From contig NZ_CP115468.1 in the NCBI RefSeq assembly GCF_028462125.1, forward strand, positions 1,951,097 to 2,015,096: DNA of 64,000 bases, given 5' to 3'. The position numbers were made by a program, and so were the translations under genes. Of the stretch, positions 1 through 8,868 are shown one piece after another (positions within the stretch are counted from its first letter, which is position 1; each line of letters opens with the position of its first letter). This stretch comes from Leptospira sp. GIMC2001 (GTDB lineage: Bacteria > Spirochaetota > Leptospiria > Leptospirales > Leptospiraceae). The notes under the pieces were generated by a model. The model searched no databases, was not told where the DNA came from, and saw nothing but the letters and a program-made list of their open reading frames with translations.

Positions 1-1
1 A

Positions 2-688
2 AAAAATTCAGGAATTGAGTCAGGAAAATTTTTAGACATCGGTGCAGGCGAAGGTTTTTTACTTCAGACAGCCTATGATTATAAATTCTCAGTTACTGGA
101 ATTGATTTTTCCAGTTTTGGTGTTAATAAATTCCACCCAGAATTATCTAAATTTTTAAGAGTAGGAGATGTTTACGAAAATATAGAAGATTTAATTAAAA
201 GTAAAGAGAAGTTTAATATTATTTCATCAATAAATGTTTTAGAGCATGTAATTGATCCAGAATTATTTTTAAGTAAGGTGGATCAGTTATTAGAGAATGA
301 TGGATTGGTGTCCATAACGGTTCCGAATGATTTTTCAGATTTGCAGAATTTAGCAGTTAAAGAGGGACTGATTGATAGAGAATTTTGGTTTTCTCCTCCT
401 GCCCATTTGCACTACTTCAACACAAAAACGTTACCTGATTTTTGTATACAGCAAGGTTATGAAGTTGTTGACTCCTATTCAGATTTTCCTATCGACATTT
501 TTTTATTTCATTCAGGCTCAAATTATGTTATGGATTCAAAAAATGGACCTTCAGCTCATAAAGCTCGCATGCTTCTCGATTTATTAGTTTCAAATAGTGG
601 ATTAGATAGGTATTTAAAATTTTATCGATCTATGTTCGAAGTAGGTCTTGGTCGAGATATAACAGTGATTCTGAAAAAAAGTAAATGA
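2..688 (+). CDS. Class I SAM-dependent methyltransferase (5' end cut by window)
   Basis: The reading frame is open from base 2, so the true start lies outside the window; a start at the ATG at 278 would discard the SAM-binding site. The upstream part reads FLDIGAGEGF (motif I, a glycine-rich SAM loop) followed by an acidic VTGIDFS strand end and, further on, INVLEHVIDP, a typical post-II motif of the family. The C-terminal half has PPAHLHYFNTKTL, which resembles the 'H-x-x-xF' segment of O-antigen methyltransferases. It overlaps the next gene by ATGA, implying translational coupling. Its target is unknown; a sugar hydroxyl or amino group is inferred from context. Confidence 0.85.
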   Translation, partial: KNSGIESGKFLDIGAGEGFLLQTAYDYKFSVTGIDFSSFGVNKFHPELSKFLRVGDVYENIEDLIKSKEKFNIISSINVLEHVIDPELFLSKVDQLLENDGLVSITVPNDFSDLQNLAVKEGLIDREFWFSPPAHLHYFNTKTLPDFCIQQGYEVVDSYSDFPIDIFLFHSGSNYVMDSKNGPSAHKARMLLDLLVSNSGLDRYLKFYRSMFEVGLGRDITVILKKSK

Positions 689-1506
689 AAGTTCTAGTTA
701 CAGGAGCAGATGGCTTTTTAGGTAAAGCTGTAGTCGAAAAGCTAAATTTCAATGAGCTGGATATTATATCTGTAACTAGACGTGAAAACTCTTCAAGTGG
801 ATTCTTTATTAAAGATCTGGGGAATCCAAAAGAATTGATAGAGACTTTAGATAATATAAAACCTCAAATAATCATCAATCTCGCAGCAGTTATAGATTTT
901 TCAGAAAATTCTAATATTTCTTTTCTTCATTCAATAAATATTCTCTGTCCAGCGATCTTAGCAGATTGGGCTAAAAGAAACAATAGTTACTTAATCCAAG
1001 CGTCCAGTATAATAATTCACGGAACTAATCATAATTTATATAATCATTTCACTCCAGAATCTCCAGACACTGATTATGGTTTGAGTAAATATTTGGCTGA
1101 ACAGATGATAGTTTCGAGTGGTTGTGATTATGCGATTCTAAGATTTGGTGGATTATTTGGAAAAAATGGACCAATACATTTAGGTATAAATGTTGCAATC
1201 GAAAAAGCAAAGCAAGGGATTGTTCCGAGCTATACTGGAGAAGGTAAGAGCAGAAGAAATTACCTTCATATTAAGGATGCAGCAACCATGATCGACGCTT
1301 GTGTAAAAAAAAGATTACTAGGAATATACTTTTGCGGCGGCGAAGTCGTTTCCTTTAAAGCTATGCTTACAAGTATTGCTGAAGAATTTAATGTTGGTTC
1401 GCAACCAGGACAGATAGCTGGATTGGATTCTCAAGATCAAATAGTTGAAGTAAGTTCAGAACTGAATTTTTATAAAAGCTTTGCGGATTGCTTAAAAGAT
1501 TGCTAA
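685..1506 (+). CDS. NAD-dependent epimerase/dehydratase family protein (extended SDR)
   Basis: A 273-residue extended short-chain dehydrogenase. The N terminus carries the Rossmann motif VTGADGFLG (residues 5-13); the catalytic Tyr-Lys pair is in DYGLSKYLAEQ, and IQASSIIIHG holds the serine strand. RmlD/epimerase-type proteins of this size act on nucleotide-linked sugars in the cytoplasm. It starts inside the preceding stop (ATGA) and its stop overlaps the next start by one base, so it lies in the middle of an operon. The exact substrate cannot be read from the sequence. The neighbours (metallophosphoesterase, ATP-grasp, NeuB) suggest modification of an amino or acidic sugar. Confidence 0.8.
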   Translation: MKVLVTGADGFLGKAVVEKLNFNELDIISVTRRENSSSGFFIKDLGNPKELIETLDNIKPQIIINLAAVIDFSENSNISFLHSINILCPAILADWAKRNNSYLIQASSIIIHGTNHNLYNHFTPESPDTDYGLSKYLAEQMIVSSGCDYAILRFGGLFGKNGPIHLGINVAIEKAKQGIVPSYTGEGKSRRNYLHIKDAATMIDACVKKRLLGIYFCGGEVVSFKAMLTSIAEEFNVGSQPGQIAGLDSQDQIVEVSSELNFYKSFADCLKDC

Positions 1507-2204
1507 TGAAACTAGGCGTAATTTCTGACATACACGGAAATCATCTAGCGCTTCAAGCAGTTCTTAATTCAGCAAAGTCCAAAGGTGTTGAGAAACTCTT
1601 AGTTGCCGGAGATTTAATCGGTTACTATTTCTGGGCGAAGGAAGTTATAAATCTTTTAAAAGATTGGGATTGTTTGATTGTAAGAGGAAATCATGAAGAG
1701 ATGCTTGCAAAGGCAATCCAAAATCCAGAATATTTAATAGAAGTTGATAAAAAATATGGTAAAGGTATACGATACGCAATTGAAACTTTGGCAGATACTG
1801 AGATCGATTTTCTAATTTCTTTGCCCCATCCACTAGAGGTTTCTTTCGATGATCTTTCAATTCTTTTATGTCATGGATCACCTTGGGATCTAGATAAATA
1901 CATCTATCCAGATGCTGATTTAGCTATATTTGATCAATTTGATCTTAACAAGTTTGATATAGTGATTGTAGGTCATACCCATTATCCAATGGTTAAAAAT
2001 ATTAAAAACTCTATTCTATTGAATCCAGGATCTGTTGGTCAATCAAGAAATAGAATCCCTGGAGCTCATTGGGCGATTCTTGAAACGGAAAATAATGCGA
2101 TAGAGCACTTTGTTGAAAAGTATGATGATTCATATATTATTACTAAAGCAGAAGAAATAGAACCTAACTTGCCTTATCTTACTCAGGTTTTACAGAGACA
2201 ATGA
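1506..2204 (+). CDS. YfcE/MJ0936-type metallophosphoesterase
   Basis: A 232-residue calcineurin-like phosphoesterase with the full dimetal set: SDIHGN (Asp8, His10), AGDLIGY (Asp36), RGNHEE (Asn62, His63), CHGSPWD and GHTHYP near the C terminus. I chose the ATG at 1506, which overlaps the upstream TAA by one base, because the next residues are the conserved MKLGVISDIHG; a TTG 18 bases upstream is also in frame. Such proteins hydrolyse phosphomonoesters or diesters. Next to a NeuB-type synthase it might remove phosphate from a sugar acid precursor, but that is only an inference from position. It overlaps the next gene by ATGA. Confidence 0.85.
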   Translation: MKLGVISDIHGNHLALQAVLNSAKSKGVEKLLVAGDLIGYYFWAKEVINLLKDWDCLIVRGNHEEMLAKAIQNPEYLIEVDKKYGKGIRYAIETLADTEIDFLISLPHPLEVSFDDLSILLCHGSPWDLDKYIYPDADLAIFDQFDLNKFDIVIVGHTHYPMVKNIKNSILLNPGSVGQSRNRIPGAHWAILETENNAIEHFVEKYDDSYIITKAEEIEPNLPYLTQVLQRQ

Positions 2205-3136
2205 AGACGATATTGATTACTGGAATAGGGAGTGATATAGCGCAATCTATTGCAATTATAATAAGAGAAAGATTTCCAGAATGGAGAATTATCGGCTGCG
2301 ATGTTAATATTCGTCACGGTGGGAACCTATTTTCTGATAAATTTATTGTTTCGCTTCAGGCATCAACTGATCAATATTTACCATGGCTTGAAGATTTAGT
2401 AAAAGAAGAGGGCGTTAGCTTCTGTATTCCAGTTTCAGAGGCTGAATTAGAATTTTTCTTTGTGAACCAAATTTTTGAAATTGGTAAGGCAAAGATTCTC
2501 ATGGCAAACCCACAATCGTTAAAGATAGGTCTAGATAAGCTTCAAACAAATCAGTATTTAAAATCCATTGGGGTAGATGTCCCCTGGACATTACTTTCCG
2601 AAAACTTAAATTCAATACCAAGTTTCCCATGCATATTTAAGCATAGAAAAGGAGCAGGATCGAAAGTTTTATTTGAATGTAAGAATAGAGAAGAAGCTAT
2701 TTTTTATTCCAGTAAATATTCAAATGGAATCTTTCAGGAATTACTCCTTCCTTCAAACCAAGAAGTTACTTGTGCAGTTTATAGAAACAAAAAAGGGAAG
2801 ATAAATATTCTTCAATTGCTTCGGGAATTAGATGGAGGATTTACAGGCTGGGCAGAGGTTATCCAGGATCAAGAAGTTTCGAAGCAATGCGAATTATTGG
2901 CTGAGGCTCTTGATCTTAATGGTTCAATCAATGTGCAATTACGAATCACGGCACTTGGTCCGAGAATATTCGAAATCAATCCTAGATTTTCGTCCACTGT
3001 TTTGATGAGGCATATGATGGGCTTTGAGGATGTTATTTGGTCGATTGAGGAATTGTTAGAAATTAATTCTAATTTTCATTCTCCAAAAATTGGTACAGTA
3101 GCCGTTAGAGTTCAAGGAGTGAATATCATAAATTAA
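2201..3136 (+). CDS. ATP-grasp carboxylate-amine ligase-like protein
   Basis: A 311-residue protein beginning with a Rossmann-like MKTILITGIGSDIAQ, followed by a preATP-grasp region and an ATP-grasp fold (about residues 115-290). FKHRKGAGSKVLF matches the ATP-binding lysine/glycine loop and FEINPRFSSTVLM carries the metal-binding Glu-x-Asn-x-Arg near the C terminus, as in PylC and carbamoyl-phosphate-synthase-type domains. Family members join a carboxylate to an amine or thiol using ATP. In sugar loci such ligases can attach amino acids to amino sugars or uronic acids; that role is inferred. It overlaps the phosphoesterase gene by four bases. Confidence 0.75.
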   Translation: MKTILITGIGSDIAQSIAIIIRERFPEWRIIGCDVNIRHGGNLFSDKFIVSLQASTDQYLPWLEDLVKEEGVSFCIPVSEAELEFFFVNQIFEIGKAKILMANPQSLKIGLDKLQTNQYLKSIGVDVPWTLLSENLNSIPSFPCIFKHRKGAGSKVLFECKNREEAIFYSSKYSNGIFQELLLPSNQEVTCAVYRNKKGKINILQLLRELDGGFTGWAEVIQDQEVSKQCELLAEALDLNGSINVQLRITALGPRIFEINPRFSSTVLMRHMMGFEDVIWSIEELLEINSNFHSPKIGTVAVRVQGVNIIN

Positions 3137-3148
3137 TGGAAAACTTAA

Positions 3149-4189
3149 ATGGTTTATAAAAATATAAAAATTGGAAAAGAATATCCCTGCTTCATCGCAG
3201 CTGAAGTCGGAATCAATCATAATGGAGACATTAATTTAGCAAAGGAAATGATCAAAGCTGCTAAAGATGCGGGTGCAGATGCAGTTAAATTCCAAAATTA
3301 TCATACTGAAGATTTTATATTAGATAAAAAATTAACGTATGAATATATTTCAGAAGGAACAAAAATTGTAGAAAGCCAGTTTGAAATGTTTAAACGATAT
3401 GAACTTAGTTTTGAACAAATTCAAGTTCTAAAAGATTACAGTGATGAATTGGGAATAATTTTTTTTAGTACTCCAACCAGTTTAAAAGGTATAGAAGATT
3501 TAGAAAAAGTTGGAGTTAGTCTTTTAAAAAACGGTTCGGACTTTCTTGTTAATCTTGAGCTCATTAACCAAATGGCAAAAACTGGCATCCCTGTCATAAT
3601 TTCAACAGGTATGGCGACACTTGGAGAAATCGATGATGCTGTCAGATCTTTTGAACAAGCTGGTGGAAAAGATTTAATCATTCTTCATTGTGTGTCTGCT
3701 TATCCTACTCCGGCGGAAGAAGTTAATCTAAACAAAATATCTGCACTTGCGAAAGCTTTTCAGTATCCTATAGGATTCTCGGATCATACTGATGGTATTG
3801 TCGCGGCTGTAGGAGCAGTTGTCTTAGGAGCTTGTTTTATTGAAAAACATTTTACTTTAAATAAGAATTTACCTGGGCCAGATCATCATTTCTCTTCTGA
3901 TCCAAAAGAATTTAAGGAACTTGTAAATTCTATTCGATTTGTTGAAAAAAGTATGGGTAACTCGAAAATTTCTCCAACTCAAAAAGAGGAATTCAATCGA
4001 AATACAGCAAGATTGTCATGCGTAGCAAAACATAGATTAAAGTCAGGGCATATAATTCAGAGAGAAGATATTGCCTTCTCCAGGCCAGCAAATGGTTTGC
4101 CGCCTAAGCTATTAGATATACTTATAGGAACCCATGTAAAGGAAGACATGGAATTAGGTGAACCTTTCTTATTCAGTAAGATTGGATAA
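3149..4189 (+). CDS. neuB: NeuB-family sialic/nonulosonic acid synthase
   Basis: A 346-residue protein of normal NeuB length. The N-terminal TIM barrel holds AAEVGINHNGDI, ADAVKFQ and IISTGMATLGEID; the C-terminal antifreeze-like SAF domain (from about residue 283) reads RLKSGHIIQREDI and later RPANGLPP. NeuB enzymes condense phosphoenolpyruvate with an N-acetyl-mannosamine-type aldose in the cytoplasm to make N-acetylneuraminic, legionaminic or pseudaminic acid. The exact nine-carbon product cannot be told from sequence alone. No dedicated CMP-nonulosonate synthetase or 2-epimerase lies in this block; these may be upstream of the window. The start at 3149 precedes the conserved KIGKEYPCFIAAEVG. 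Confidence 0.9.
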   Translation: MVYKNIKIGKEYPCFIAAEVGINHNGDINLAKEMIKAAKDAGADAVKFQNYHTEDFILDKKLTYEYISEGTKIVESQFEMFKRYELSFEQIQVLKDYSDELGIIFFSTPTSLKGIEDLEKVGVSLLKNGSDFLVNLELINQMAKTGIPVIISTGMATLGEIDDAVRSFEQAGGKDLIILHCVSAYPTPAEEVNLNKISALAKAFQYPIGFSDHTDGIVAAVGAVVLGACFIEKHFTLNKNLPGPDHHFSSDPKEFKELVNSIRFVEKSMGNSKISPTQKEEFNRNTARLSCVAKHRLKSGHIIQREDIAFSRPANGLPPKLLDILIGTHVKEDMELGEPFLFSKIG

Positions 4190-4221
4190 AATTTTATTTT
4201 AACAGTATATGAGCATAGAAA

Positions 4222-4941
4222 ATGAAAAAAAAGTTTGATCCAATTTGGGATCACAAATACAAAAAAGGACATGCTGAAAAGTATCCTTGGGACAGTGTAG
4301 TTTCTTTTGTTTTTAGACATCGATCCAATAAGTCTGCTCGAGAAACTAATATCCTTGAAATTGGTTGTGGTACTGGAGCGAACCTATGGTTTGCAGCGAG
4401 AGAAGGATTTCAAGTTTCTGGAATTGATGGTAGCAAATATGCTATAGAGTATGCAAAAAAGAGATTTAAAGCGGAGAAATTAAAGGGAGAATTCATTGTT
4501 GGAAATTTTCTGTCCCTTCCTTATAATCGAAATTCCTTTGATTTGATTATTGATAGAGCAGCGTTAGCTTGTGTAGGGAAATCCGATATAAAAAAAGCAA
4601 TAGATGATATTCATAATATTTTAAAACCAGGCGGAAAATTCTTTTTTACTCCTTACTCAAACAAGAATGCGAGCGCCAAGTCTGGAATAAAAAAAGAAGA
4701 TGATTTGATTGTTGGAATAAGTGACGGAGGCTTGCAAGGCGTTGGACAACTAGTTTTCTTTTCTTTAAATGAAGTAAAAAAAATATTCAGTAAAAAAAAA
4801 TGGGAAATTGTTTCTCTTGAATCTGTAACAAAGCAAAATCATATTTCCAAAAATAAAACTGAAGAATTTCACGTAGTGGTTATGAAATTATTTCCTGATT
4901 CAAATTCGAGTGACAGTAGAAAAGGTATAAAGTTTGAATAA
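4222..4941 (+). CDS. Class I SAM-dependent methyltransferase
   Basis: A 239-residue Methyltransf_11/25-type protein. NILEIGCGTGANL (about residue 43) is motif I, GIDGS the acidic end of strand 2, and DLIIDRAALACV the motif-II region; ILKPGGKFFFTPYSN is the standard post-III segment. The N terminus FDPIWDHKYKKGHAEKYPWDSVV resembles O-antigen-cluster methyltransferases whose chemistry is not known in detail. It overlaps the following flavoprotein gene by eight bases. The substrate is probably a sugar or lipid-linked sugar. Confidence 0.85.
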   Translation: MKKKFDPIWDHKYKKGHAEKYPWDSVVSFVFRHRSNKSARETNILEIGCGTGANLWFAAREGFQVSGIDGSKYAIEYAKKRFKAEKLKGEFIVGNFLSLPYNRNSFDLIIDRAALACVGKSDIKKAIDDIHNILKPGGKFFFTPYSNKNASAKSGIKKEDDLIVGISDGGLQGVGQLVFFSLNEVKKIFSKKKWEIVSLESVTKQNHISKNKTEEFHVVVMKLFPDSNSSDSRKGIKFE

Positions 4942-6244
4942 AAAATTCAATTCAGTAGTAGTTGGAGGTGGAATCGCAGGAATCATTTCAGCATTACTTG
5001 AATCTAATAAAGGCAAAACAGTTCTTTTAATCGAATCCAGCAGTCAATTGGGAGGCTTACTAAACAGTTCTTATAATGGTAAAAATTATTTCGATTATGG
5101 AACTCATATTTTCAGCCAGAGTCGAAATGATGAATTAAATAAAATTCTTTTTGATGAATTCAGTGCAGATAATTGTATAATCACGAATAAAATATCCGTT
5201 GGAAATTATTTCAATGGAATAATGAATAATAAAAATTGTTTTGTAGATGCTAATAGTCTCGAGGATTCAACTTACTATAAAGGTTGTTACGATTTCATCA
5301 CGGCAAATCGAGATATTTATGATACTAATTTAGAGAGTTTTTCCATGTCTCAAATGGGGGAGACTTTTTATGAATATATATTCAAACCTACTTATCAAAA
5401 ATATTTCAGAGAAGATCCCAAAAATCTAGATATTTCTTGTTTTGCTTTTTTTGATATGTCTCGAGTTATTGCATTTGATCCAAACACTACAATTGACTTA
5501 CTTAGTCGAAACGAGAAATTAAAGCTAGCGCATCATGAACGTCAGGTAGGAGTTAATAAATATTATCCAATAATTGGAGGAATAGGATCTATTATAAAAA
5601 AACTTGAAGATAAATTAATTAAAAATGGAGTATCGATTAATTTAAATTTTCCTATAGAAGAAATATCATACTCAAACAATAAATTTCAAAATTTAAAAAG
5701 TAAAACTGAAACAATTGAATTCGATAGTATTATTTGGACAATTCCCCAATTCCTACTCTGTAAATATGGTAATCTTTCATATAAACTCATAGCTCCAAAT
5801 TTCGTATCGACAAGACTTTTACATTTTACTTTTAATAAAAAAATCTTAACAGAATCGACATATATAAATGTATTCGATCAAAATTTATTAAGTGGCAGAA
5901 TTACTTTATATCAAAATTTAACTCAGACTGATAATTTTAGCTGCACAGTGGAAGTTCTGGGATATGAAAATGTTTCTGATTTAGAACTTCCTGAATTAAT
6001 TATAAAAGAGCTGTTGAAGATGAACTTGATTAATTCAAGTCACGATCTAGTATACAATGAATTGCATTCAATTAAGCAAGGCTTTCCGGTTTTGTCAATT
6101 CCTTTTGTTCAAAATCAGAAAAGCCTTAATTTAGAATTGAAAAATAATTTTTCAAATCTAAAACTATTAGGTAGAGCTTCAGGTAATACATTCTTTCTAG
6201 AAGATGTATTAAATGAGGTATATGAAGAATTAGCGCGAAATTAA
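4934..6244 (+). CDS. FAD-dependent amine oxidase/UDP-galactopyranose-mutase-like protein
   Basis: A 436-residue flavoprotein starting at TTG within the end of the previous gene. VVVGGGIAGIISALLE is the dinucleotide-binding Rossmann fold, followed by LIESSSQLGGLL, as in protoporphyrinogen-oxidase and UDP-galactopyranose-mutase relatives; YGTHIF corresponds to the conserved HxF segment next to the flavin. A C-terminal LGRASGNTFFLEDVLNEV resembles the second FAD contact region. UGM proper converts UDP-Galp to UDP-Galf, but similarity here is loose, so it may oxidise or isomerise another nucleotide sugar. Confident for the fold, not for the reaction. Confidence 0.7.
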   Translation: MNKKFNSVVVGGGIAGIISALLESNKGKTVLLIESSSQLGGLLNSSYNGKNYFDYGTHIFSQSRNDELNKILFDEFSADNCIITNKISVGNYFNGIMNNKNCFVDANSLEDSTYYKGCYDFITANRDIYDTNLESFSMSQMGETFYEYIFKPTYQKYFREDPKNLDISCFAFFDMSRVIAFDPNTTIDLLSRNEKLKLAHHERQVGVNKYYPIIGGIGSIIKKLEDKLIKNGVSINLNFPIEEISYSNNKFQNLKSKTETIEFDSIIWTIPQFLLCKYGNLSYKLIAPNFVSTRLLHFTFNKKILTESTYINVFDQNLLSGRITLYQNLTQTDNFSCTVEVLGYENVSDLELPELIIKELLKMNLINSSHDLVYNELHSIKQGFPVLSIPFVQNQKSLNLELKNNFSNLKLLGRASGNTFFLEDVLNEVYEELARN

Positions 6245-6334
6245 ATAATAAAATCTTATTTCTAAATTTTGAAATTAGATCGGTTATATGTCGTTTCTTT
6301 AATTGTAAATGTCTTAGGGATAAAGTTCTTAAAT

Positions 6335-6916
6335 ATGAATAAAAATAATGAAAACGTAGAATACTACTCCAAGCTAGTAAATCAATTTGGAAATGATGTA
6401 AAGTCATTGAACTGGGGAAGCAATGCTTCCCAAGAACTAAGATTCCAAATTTTATCAGAGATTGGAGATATTAGTAATAAATCTATACTTGATATTGGTT
6501 GCGGATTAGGAGATCTATACAAATTCCTGAACAAGAAAGAAAAGGTTGTAAAGTATTCTGGCATAGATATCACACCTTCAATGATAGAGATGGCAAGGAA
6601 GAATTATTCAACAGTTGATTTTTCTGTAAAAGATTATATGAAGGATGAAATTGGAATAAGCGATTATATTTTTATAAGTGGTATATTCACCTATCAATCG
6701 AAAGAATTCTTTGAGAAATCAATTCTTTCCTTATTTCAAAAGGTTCGCTTAGGGATATCATTTAATTTGCTGAGTAGTTGGGCTGACACGCTTGCCGAGA
6801 ATGAATTTTATGCTGATCCTATCGAGACAGTAAAATTCTGTAAATCTATAACAAGGAAATTCGCATTTAGGCATGATTATCACCCGGCAGATTTTACCAT
6901 TTATTTGTATAAATAA
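6335..6916 (+). CDS. Class I SAM-dependent methyltransferase, small
   Basis: About 193 residues from the ATG at 6335; an in-frame TTG 66 bases earlier would add a poorly conserved hydrophobic leader. SILDIGCGLGDLY is SAM motif I, GIDITPSMIEMARKNY strand 2 and the following helix, and YIFISGIFTYQ the motif II region. The C terminus HDYHPADFTIYLYK is a typical end for this small family. It is separated by two bases from the WbqC-like gene. The substrate is unknown. Confidence 0.8.
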   Translation: MNKNNENVEYYSKLVNQFGNDVKSLNWGSNASQELRFQILSEIGDISNKSILDIGCGLGDLYKFLNKKEKVVKYSGIDITPSMIEMARKNYSTVDFSVKDYMKDEIGISDYIFISGIFTYQSKEFFEKSILSLFQKVRLGISFNLLSSWADTLAENEFYADPIETVKFCKSITRKFAFRHDYHPADFTIYLYK

Positions 6917-6918
6917 AA

Positions 6919-7620
6919 ATGATTGTATCTATCAATCAACCGGCTTATTTACCTTGGCTAGGATATTTTCATAGAATTGCAATATCCGATATTCATATCG
7001 TGTTGGATCATGTGCAGTTTGAGAAAAATAGCTTTACGAATAGAAATAAAATTCGAACAAGAGAAGGTACAGCCTGGTTAACCGTTCCTGTTTTGACCAG
7101 TGGGAAATTTAAATCTAACCCGATCAATTTATTAGAAATTGATAATAAACAAAAATGGGCTAAGAAACATTTGGAAGCATTTAAATTGAACTATCGAAAA
7201 GCTAGATATTTTGATGAGATCTTTTCGTTTCTCATGGAAGTTTATTCACAGGAATGGAAGTATTTACATGAAATCGCAGATAAACTGAACTTATTTATAC
7301 TAAATTATCTAAATATCAAAACAAAAATTCTTTATAGCTCCAAAATGAATATCCATTCGGTTAAATCAGATCTCGTTTATGAATTATGCAAAGAAACTGG
7401 ATCGTCTATATATATATCAGGCAGTCTAGGTAGAAATTATTTAGAAGAAGATAAATTTTCTCAAAATAATATAAAAGTTATATATCATGATTATAATCAC
7501 CCAACTTATGAGCAAATCTATCCAGGTTTTGAACCATATATGAATATTTTTGATTTACTATTCAATCATGGTAAAGGTAGCATGAAAATTCTTAATTCAG
7601 GATTTCAACTACCTCAATGA
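6919..7620 (+). CDS. WbqC-like family protein
   Basis: A 233-residue protein opening with SINQPAYLPWLGYFHRI, the hallmark of the WbqC-like family, followed by LDHVQFEKNSFTNRNKI and AWLTVPV, also characteristic. Members occur in O-antigen and other sugar-modification loci, and some are linked to amide or amino-sugar chemistry, but the reaction is not established. The C-terminal motif IYPGFEPYMNIFDLLFNHG is also family-typical. It overlaps the following deacetylase by ATGA, so the two products may act on the same sugar. Confidence 0.85.
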   Translation: MIVSINQPAYLPWLGYFHRIAISDIHIVLDHVQFEKNSFTNRNKIRTREGTAWLTVPVLTSGKFKSNPINLLEIDNKQKWAKKHLEAFKLNYRKARYFDEIFSFLMEVYSQEWKYLHEIADKLNLFILNYLNIKTKILYSSKMNIHSVKSDLVYELCKETGSSIYISGSLGRNYLEEDKFSQNNIKVIYHDYNHPTYEQIYPGFEPYMNIFDLLFNHGKGSMKILNSGFQLPQ

Positions 7621-8330
7621 TTCAATTAGATAATAAGAAAATTCTTGTTGTTGTCGCTCATCCAGATGACGAATTGTTGGGGTTAGGTGCAACAATTCAT
7701 AAATTAGTCAAATACAATCATTGTGTAGCGAGGGCTGTAATTTTAGGTGAAGGTATTACTTCTCGATCGGATCAGAGAGATCGAGCAGTTTGGAAAGATG
7801 AGTTAGAGATTCATCGAAAGAATATTTACTCTGCACAACAATGTATAGGCTATGAAAGTGTCGGAATCTATGATTTTCCAGATAATCGATTTGATTCAGT
7901 CCCTTTATTAGATATTGTAAAAATTATAGAGAAGGAAAATCGCGAATTTATTCCTGACGTTATTTTTACCCACCATAATGGAGATTTAAATATTGATCAT
8001 AGGATCACATCTGATGCTGTAGTAACAGCAACAAGACCATTGCAAGACGAGTCTGTTAAAACAATCCTTTCCTTTGAGACACCCTCGGCAACTGAGTGGC
8101 AAGCTTCAAATTACCCAACACTATTTAATCCGAATGTGTATTTTACTTTTGAAAAGGATTCGTTGGAAGCAAAAATTGACGGACTCAATTCATACAAAAT
8201 GGAAGTCAGAGATTATCCTCATCCTAGGTCTCCGGAAGGTTTAGAAATTTTAGCTAAATATAGAGGTATGATTGTTGGAGCTATGTATGCGGAAGCATTT
8301 TATCTTCTAAGGACAATCGTTGAAAAATAA
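7617..8330 (+). CDS. PIG-L/LmbE-family deacetylase
   Basis: A 237-residue zinc hydrolase with the diagnostic VVAHPDDELLGLGATI (His-Pro-Asp-Asp zinc site, residues about 14-20) and FTHHNGDLNIDHR, which carries a later zinc-binding histidine. PIG-L enzymes remove the N-acetyl group from GlcNAc-type sugars such as GlcNAc-PI, mycothiol precursors and lincosamide intermediates. It overlaps WbqC upstream and an acetyltransferase downstream, so deacetylation followed by a different acylation of an amino sugar is a reasonable inference. Confidence 0.9.
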   Translation: MIQLDNKKILVVVAHPDDELLGLGATIHKLVKYNHCVARAVILGEGITSRSDQRDRAVWKDELEIHRKNIYSAQQCIGYESVGIYDFPDNRFDSVPLLDIVKIIEKENREFIPDVIFTHHNGDLNIDHRITSDAVVTATRPLQDESVKTILSFETPSATEWQASNYPTLFNPNVYFTFEKDSLEAKIDGLNSYKMEVRDYPHPRSPEGLEILAKYRGMIVGAMYAEAFYLLRTIVEK

Positions 8331-8835
8331 AATCGTTATCCATTCTGATCGGTTTATTATTCGGATTCTCGAAGAAAATGATGTAACAGAGAAATATCTC
8401 GATTGGTTAAGCGATTCCGAGGCAAAAAAATATATAGTTGCAGCAAAAAAAAAGAATGATCTGGTTAGTCTGCGTTCCTATGTAAGGAAGAATTTTGAGT
8501 CAAACTCTACATATTTTTTTGGAATTTTTGATAAAAATAATAAATTTCACATAGGAAATATAAAATATGATGAAATTGATTTGCGATTAGGTTATGCTAA
8601 GATGGGTATTCTGATCGGAGACCCGGAATACAGAGGAAAGGGAGTAGCGGTAGAAGTGTTACTCAAGACCATGGAATGGATTCTAGAACAGGGCATTCGA
8701 ACTGTTTTTCTAGGTGTGGATGAAAACAATAAAAATGCAATTGGTGCTTATGAGAAGGCAGGATTTGTTTTCTTTCGGGATGAATATCCTGATTACTTGA
8801 GTCGCAGTGCAAAATATATGTACCGTAAACTTTAA
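8320..8835 (+). CDS. GNAT-family N-acetyltransferase
   Basis: A 171-residue acetyltransferase of the RimJ/RimL-like type, starting from TTG inside the end of the deacetylase gene. The acetyl-CoA loop reads GDPEYRGKGVAVEVL and the C-terminal conserved part is GAYEKAGFVFF. The motif LEENDVTEKYLDWLSD near the N terminus is common to sugar-locus members of this family. It probably N-acylates an amino group generated by the neighbouring deacetylase. A nine-adenine run at 8445-8453 lies within the coding sequence and could slip. Confidence 0.85.
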   Translation: MKNKIVIHSDRFIIRILEENDVTEKYLDWLSDSEAKKYIVAAKKKNDLVSLRSYVRKNFESNSTYFFGIFDKNNKFHIGNIKYDEIDLRLGYAKMGILIGDPEYRGKGVAVEVLLKTMEWILEQGIRTVFLGVDENNKNAIGAYEKAGFVFFRDEYPDYLSRSAKYMYRKL

Positions 8836-8868
8836 TAAATTTACTGAATTTTAAATATATTTTTTTTA

